DNA from: Gentiana macrophylla
Taxonomy: Eukaryota > Streptophyta > Magnoliopsida > Gentianales > Gentianaceae
DNA length: 64,000 nucleotides
Reading direction: 5' to 3'
Assembly (NCBI GenBank): GCA_026214975.1
Contig: JAOBSW010000159.1
Location: forward strand, 1-64,000
Part shown: positions 59,039-64,000 of the stretch, piece by piece
Numbering within the stretch: the first letter of the stretch is position 1
How the letters are laid out: each line of letters starts with the position of its first letter
Notes under the pieces: model-generated
What the model was told of the DNA's origin: nothing
Seen by the model: the letters and a program-made list of their open reading frames with translations, nothing else
Databases searched by the model: none
Made by a program: the position numbers and the translations under genes

Positions 59039-59851
59039 TCATGCTCCTGAGAACATGTCACAAGAACCACCACACAATTCATTAAATGTACACTTCAACA
59101 TCTTCAGATTCATCGTATTGACTAACTCTTCGGTTGCGTTCCTTTTATGCGTTGATATCATTTCATCATTGACTGAAAATGATTGTTGTTGCTGCTGAAT
59201 AGGAACATTGTTTTTCGGGTCAAAATGTTTGAATTCAACATCATACTCATTTGGATCATCATCTCCATCAAAAGGTGGAGGCCCTTCATCATCTTTCAAC
59301 GCCTTTTTCTAAAGGATACCGCCTCTGTGGAGGTTCACAGTGTTGCATCAGTGTAGGTAGCAATGAAGCAAGTGTTGTGTCTTGAAGTTCTTGAAGTCTA
59401 CGTGGGGTAGGCCCGAAAACACAATATGCACCTACACTACTACTGCCTCATGATGTCATTTACATAATACTTAAAAATGGCTGCTGGTGCGTTCTGATCA
59501 AATCTAACTATGTCTTTCCACCACTCTCTTAGATTATCCGATGCCCCACTAACCGGTTTCCCATAATCAAAGACTTGAGCTTTAAATACTTCCATCATAT
59601 TTAAAATTTACTTCAAGACCCCATCTTGTGCCTTTGACATCCTATTTCTCTCTCGCAAAGTGACATCGACCGTTTATTGCAGGTTGTTTCTATACCTCCA
59701 TTCTTGATCCTTTTTAAGCCTCTACAACCTCACTCTATCTTTCCACATTTCGATTGTTGTTGACTTGTTCGGGAGGACTAGGTGTAGGATTATACACATT
59801 ACCATTAGCATCATATTCCATTGCACCAAACACTGCGAGCAATTTATTCAT
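59039..59851 (-). pseudogene. EIN3/EIL-type transcription factor pseudogene
   Basis: EIN3-like proteins are nuclear DNA-binding activators of the ethylene response. Read from ATG at 59851: a short N-terminus, then [58 protein letters not shown], and in a shifted frame [20 protein letters not shown] and [10 protein letters not shown]. These are the signature blocks of the EIN3 DNA-binding domain. The normal continuation (the PPWWPTG region and about 150 residues) is missing, and the sequence jumps to an acidic tail with YDVE and RNATEELVNTMN, which resembles the C-terminal half. At least four nonsense codons and two frameshifts are present. EIN3 genes lack introns in the coding region, so a retrocopy cannot be told from a segmental copy. 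Confidence 0.8.
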
Positions 59852-60153
59852 TAATCCAAAAAGTAGTGATGACTAGAAAAATCCAGAGCCACAAAAAAGA
59901 ATAAATTCAAGACCTCAATTAAAATGTACTACCACCAATAGAAACTTTTCAATTTTGTTACTACAACCCAAAAGAAAGTTGTACTCTGGATCAAAAGAAG
60001 TTGGGCCCAGTCTCACCAACCGGTAAAGTACGGATACCAAAAAAAGTTGGCAATGAAGATGATGACAAGTACGGAAAAATCATTATGTACGATCGTGTAC
60101 TTAACATTTTAAGCTGTGTAACCAACTAAAATATACACATTATGTACTCCAAC

Positions 60154-60156
<3 letters not shown>
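59852..60156. other. No gene
   Basis: Non-coding sequence upstream of the EIL pseudogene; it may contain the decayed promoter. Confidence 0.3.

Positions 60157-60205
<49 letters not shown>
60157..60205. repeat. (TA)n microsatellite
   Basis: About 23 TA units followed by a few TG units. Confidence 0.95.
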
Positions 60206-60212
<7 letters not shown>

Positions 60213-60408
60213 TTTGTGATTTTTTATGTTTATGTTTCTCGATTTGTTGTCTTCCTTCTCCCCTGCCCGTTTAAATATGTTGTATAGCTCTGCGTACTAG
60301 CATTCTTAAATAAAAATAAATCTTTATTCCTCAGCGTTCATTGATTTCCCTTTAATTGAGAATCTCAGTCTATTTCACATGGTGCATGATATGCTTTTAA
60401 GCACTGAT

Positions 60409-60935
60409 ACTAGCAAGAGAACAAGGTAACAAAGAAATGTATAAGAGATTGTATTGCATTAATTAATAATAATGAACACAATTAAAAAATTTATAGCCTA
60501 ATAAAAAATAGGTAGAAGTCTATCTAAACCAAATAATATATCTAACATAATTCAAATTCAAAAAATATTATTTAAACAAATCCTACCTCAATCTTGTCAT
60601 TATCTCTAACACGCCACCACAATCCCATGGTAATGCAAGGAACGTGGAGATTGGATCGCAATGAATGGATCATGTTTCCGTCGATGGTGCCCGCCAAAAA
60701 TTTTCCATATCAATCGGCATCAACTTCTTCCCAACCTGATATTGCTTGAATCCTGTGATAGAGAGAAGGAAATATTTTCAGAGGGAATATCATACACTAA
60801 AAAAAACACATGATAGAGAGGAGAAAATATTTTGGAAGGAATATCATACCCTAAAAATGAAATAGAAGAATGAAGAATTTATAGGTCAGGATATAGCAAA
60901 TCAAGTGATTGAAAGTATAACTGCCGATGAAATAG
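60409..60935 (-). repeat. Retroelement LTR-like fragment, second copy
   Basis: Related to 11708-12215, in the same orientation and order. The primer-site remnant is weaker here (GCACTGATACTAG). It is joined at about 60935 to a plus-strand copia gag. Confidence 0.6.
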
Positions 60936-61473
60936 GGCCACGGGAACTCTAGACTTCGATGTTTGGATCACCTAGCAACCAAGCAAGACACGATGCCATA
61001 AGGATGGATGTTAACACGAAATTGAAGAAAGTTCAAGCAGTGAATGGTCATGTTTTGAATATGATCAGTTACTTCAATGACGCCGGTATTCATGGATCAA
61101 TGTTCGATGAAGCAACTCAAGTCTCAATGATTTTGGAATCGTTGACTCCTGAGTTTATCCCGTTCAAAACTCCGTATCTGATGGGAAAACATGAGTTGAC
61201 CATGACACGAGATCTTTGAATGAGCCCGACTATCTACGAGGCACGATATCAAAAGATAAGGTCAAGTAGGGGATAAGAAAGTGAAGCTAATATGGCGGCC
61301 AGGTCATCAAACAAGCCGAAGGGCAAACCAAAGAAGAAGGGTAGTGTTGCACCTGTGCCCAAGCCAATGAAGAAAAAGAAAGCCAAGAAAGTTGACGAAG
61401 CCAAGCCCAAGGGCAAATGCTTTTACTGTAAGGAGTTAGGACATTGGAAACGCCATTGTCCGGATTATCTTCG
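60936..61473 (+). pseudogene. Ty1/copia gag fragment, interrupted
   Basis: Gag of a copia element, beginning in mid-gene (about MFGSPSNQARHDAIRMD at 60959). MISYFNDAGIHGSMFDEAT and SMILESLTPEF are typical of the copia gag core. A TGA at 61217-61219 and a TAG shortly after interrupt it. A lysine-rich linker and an intact CCHC knuckle (CFYCKELGHWKRHC, about 61420-61461) follow. The frame is cut at 61474 by the minus-strand LTR insertion. It is a different lineage from the Sirevirus-like copies. Confidence 0.88.
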
Positions 61474-63246
61474 TGATGTAAAAGTGATCGGGGTCAATCA
61501 GGTTATAATATACTTGACCACCATAAACCAATACTAGCAAGAGGACTAGGCCCATCGTAGTATAGCTATAGTGAATCAAGGTCGATCCCACAGGGAACCA
61601 ATTGTGGATCATCTTATATACAAACAATTAATTAAACATGTCAAGGACATAAAGGCGGTCTACGACCAACATAAGACAAGAAAGGTAAAGACAATACTCG
61701 ACACAACGTAATTAACCTCCCCAATTATAGTCTTTATCGTTTGGACCTAGATAATTTATATAATAAACTGAACTTATTAACTATCAATCCGTTTGTATCT
61801 ATCTTAGATTGGCTACGGGAGTCATCCTCTTTAACTTGACATAGCACCGGTAGGTCACTAGATCACTGTGGTATTGTTACGTGACTTCGCCTTTTGGTGC
61901 CTCCATCTCATATAACTCACACGCTTACGACTCTAAGGATGCCGATATTAACCGTACACCTCGTCCAGGCAACATTCCTGTGGTTAGGCGTACTTCCTAA
62001 ACGATCGCATCAGTCTCTGTCCTATTAACAATTACCTGCACGGTATCATGTTAATCTACGATTTACATATAACTAGGTGAGCTCATTTCCCAAATACAAA
62101 ACCTACCTAGATCTCGCTGAAAGTCCCGGAAGATCATTCATGACCCAACCTAGGAGCCCTATATTGGTATTTCCTAATCGTACGCTAATTATAACAGACG
62201 AGCAACGCAGCCGTAGCCATACCTACTGAGATGATAAATTCTATTAAGTTAATCTAACCATAAAGACGTGGCTATTTAACGGATAAACAGGGGCTCGGTC
62301 GACCGAATAGGTGGGCTCGGTCGACCGAGTGAACTCATTCGGTCACCCGAATCAATTTCGTCCCCAGATTACATCCCTGAACGTATCTCTCAGCGTTTCA
62401 TCATACATAACAGATTAAACAGTAATTCGTAAAGCATTCATATAAACTAACATAGATACGCATTAATTAAACAATGCAGATTCATGAATAAATACTAAGT
62501 GTATGACGTAGGTTATGGGATCCTCATAGACAAGGTGTCGCCACATCCACTAACGTCATAGCCTAGATCTACATCATCTAGCTATGATTAACTAATTCAA
62601 GCGATAAAGCATAATTGGGAGGGATTAATTACTTAAAAAGAAAGAAAGAGAAAATAAAGGCTTACATATTGCACCCCTTAAATTGCTTTGGAAACACCTC
62701 AATAAACTACATTGAATCAAGATATGAATAGAGTGATTTTATTGAATGATATTCTAAGGTGTATGTTGGTGTGTTTTTACAAATTTCGTAGCTGCTGCTT
62801 ATATAGAGGCTGTAACCGACCTAGGGAGGATCTAGAAGATATACACACGAAAATCCCGTGAGTGACCGAACCGACACATTCGGTCGACCGAGCCTCCCTC
62901 TGCTCGTGTTAAACGCGCTTTTCGTCTATCTTGTTCCCCACTGCACGCTTTCGTGTTGATCTGATTAATCTTTCATTTAATGCTCCGATTTTCTTCCTTC
63001 CTTATCTTGAGATAATTGATTGAATGACATTAATCCTCTCGATTTGTTGTGATCTGCAAAATCAATAATTATCGCACAATAAATCGGCTTTAAATAATAA
63101 AAGCACTAAATACCAAATATCATATTAATAATCACTTAACATTAAATAATAAATATAAGCGAGTGATTTAATATGAAATATACATTATTAATCTCGATTT
63201 AAGGTCAACGTTGATGACTTTCACGGGTATAATTTGACCGTCATCA
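61474..63246 (-). repeat. 3' LTR of a minus-strand LARD-like relative
   Basis: On the minus strand it starts TGATGACGGTCAAATTATA at 63246 and ends GATCACTTTTACATCA at 61474 (1,773 bp). It shares the ends and the string CCCTGTGGGATCGACC (plus GGTCGATCCCACAGGG) with the LTRs at 14046 and 19345, but its middle differs. A TATA box (CTATATAAGCAG on the minus strand) lies near 62797. It contains a cluster of CGGTCGACCG palindromes. The left 5-mer is CTTCG (61469-61473); the matching right side is outside the window. Confidence 0.9.
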
Positions 63247-63262
63247 ACTAACCCCCACTTAG
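63247..63262 (-). other. Polypurine tract of the minus-strand LARD-like relative
   Basis: Minus strand CTAAGTGGGGGTTAGT directly before the LTR, preceded by GGGACGATCAAAGT as in the copy at 19331. Confidence 0.85.
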
Positions 63263-64000
63263 ACTTTGATCGTCCCGAACAAAGCATCAATAAGTCATTT
63301 CCCAAGACAACATTTCCCATGGTCAGGTCATACTTACGCAAGAAACTCATGTCAACTCATACTAGTCATGCTCATAAGATATTCATATTCATTACTCACT
63401 ATGAATCGAAGTGATGTGTGCATGTGCATTTATTTCTATATATTCGTGGCAAGATTAGAGTTTATGCTAACTTCACAATCTCAACCTACCAACCTCAGCA
63501 TTCATACTTCTTTAAGCCTCGCAATGGATAGAGCACTAGAACAATAAGCAAGAGCATATTTATAGGGATTTTGGACTTGGAGACCGAGTACTACTCAAAG
63601 CCTCTTAAAAGTTGAATTTCTTCAATTCTTTTCATATTTTCAAATACTACTAATCTCAAGGAAGAAAACTTTTAGAGTATCCCCTATCTTAGATCATGTA
63701 TAGCATCAAATATTACCACAAGCGGGGCTACTTTGGTAATGTTACTACAAGCCAGTGTCTAACATTTTGCTAAAACACAGTACGTCTCAAGCTTATTACT
63801 CTGCTTTAATGGCTAAAAGATAAGAATGCATCAGCAGATAGATGTTGATACTAAGTCTACATAACCAATCATCTATGCAATGTACACAATATTTTAAATC
63901 GATTATTATAATTAAATGCGGTATTCGATTCATTCATTGAGTATTTGAATAATAAATAACTACTTGCAAAAGCGGGCATGAATATCCTTAAATTTACTTA
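63263..64000 (-). mobile_element. Internal region of the minus-strand LARD-like relative (runs off the window)
   Basis: Collinear with the last 750 bp of the internal region at about 18580-19330, including the words TTGCGTAAGTATGA, ATGGGAAATGTTGTCTTGGG and AATGACTTATTGATGC. No coding function is assigned. The rest of the element lies beyond 64000. Confidence 0.85.

Noticed and set aside
1..64000. A new multi-gene biological system
   Set aside because: No cluster of co-oriented intact genes exists. All recognisable coding is retrotransposon-derived or a single broken host gene.

Overview
The window is plant nuclear DNA, almost certainly from a eudicot with a repeat-rich genome. It is AT-rich. 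No intact host protein gene was found. Nearly everything recognisable is a transposable element or its debris: Ty3/gypsy and Ty1/copia LTR retrotransposons with plant-type primer sites (initiator Met and Asp tRNA), a Stowaway MITE, CACTA elements, Helitron ends, foldback elements and a small TRIM. The only recognisable host-derived gene is a broken EIN3/EIL (ethylene signalling) transcription factor copy. The species cannot be named from the sequence.

Layout. 1-2410: Helitron 5' end (minus), a 273-bp Stowaway MITE and an unrecognised candidate two-exon small gene (1691-2145). 2416-11075: a nearly full-length but decayed Ty3/gypsy Tekay/Del-like element with both LTRs; its gag-protease reading frame is interrupted by a 95-bp intron-like insertion. 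11081-12760: retroelement fragments with two oppositely facing primer-site-like motifs. 12761-41520: two head-to-tail copies of a Sirevirus-like Ty1/copia element on the minus strand that share one LTR (27640-29318). Copy A (left) lacks its 3' end and carries a complete 7.0-kb non-coding LTR element (14046-21061) with a perfect ATCAT target duplication. Copy B (right) carries a 1.6-kb solo LTR (38032-39624) with a perfect AACAT duplication in gag, plus a long extra ORF after pol. 41521-46540: mostly non-coding, with an exon-like stretch and a long foldback between TA microsatellites. 46545-48180: a second, decayed copia gag-pol fragment. 49030-49540: a 0.5-kb TRIM. 49802-51398: a non-autonomous CACTA element with an ATA target duplication. 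51609-58493: a putative Helitron with a second CACTA-like element inside. 59039-59851: EIL pseudogene. 60409-61473: copia fragments, interrupted at 61474 by a minus-strand relative of the 7.0-kb non-coding LTR element, which runs off the right end.

The elements do not work together as a pathway. They form a stratified nest: the Sirevirus-like copies are older (frameshifts, deletions, nonsense codons); the non-coding LTR element inside copy A is younger, its two LTRs agreeing at about 97% by eye over the first 300 bp. I found no tRNA or rRNA gene, CRISPR array or operon, and no convincing previously undescribed system. The most interesting items are the intron-like insertion in the Tekay element, the shared-LTR tandem array, the two-member non-coding LTR family and the EIL pseudogene.
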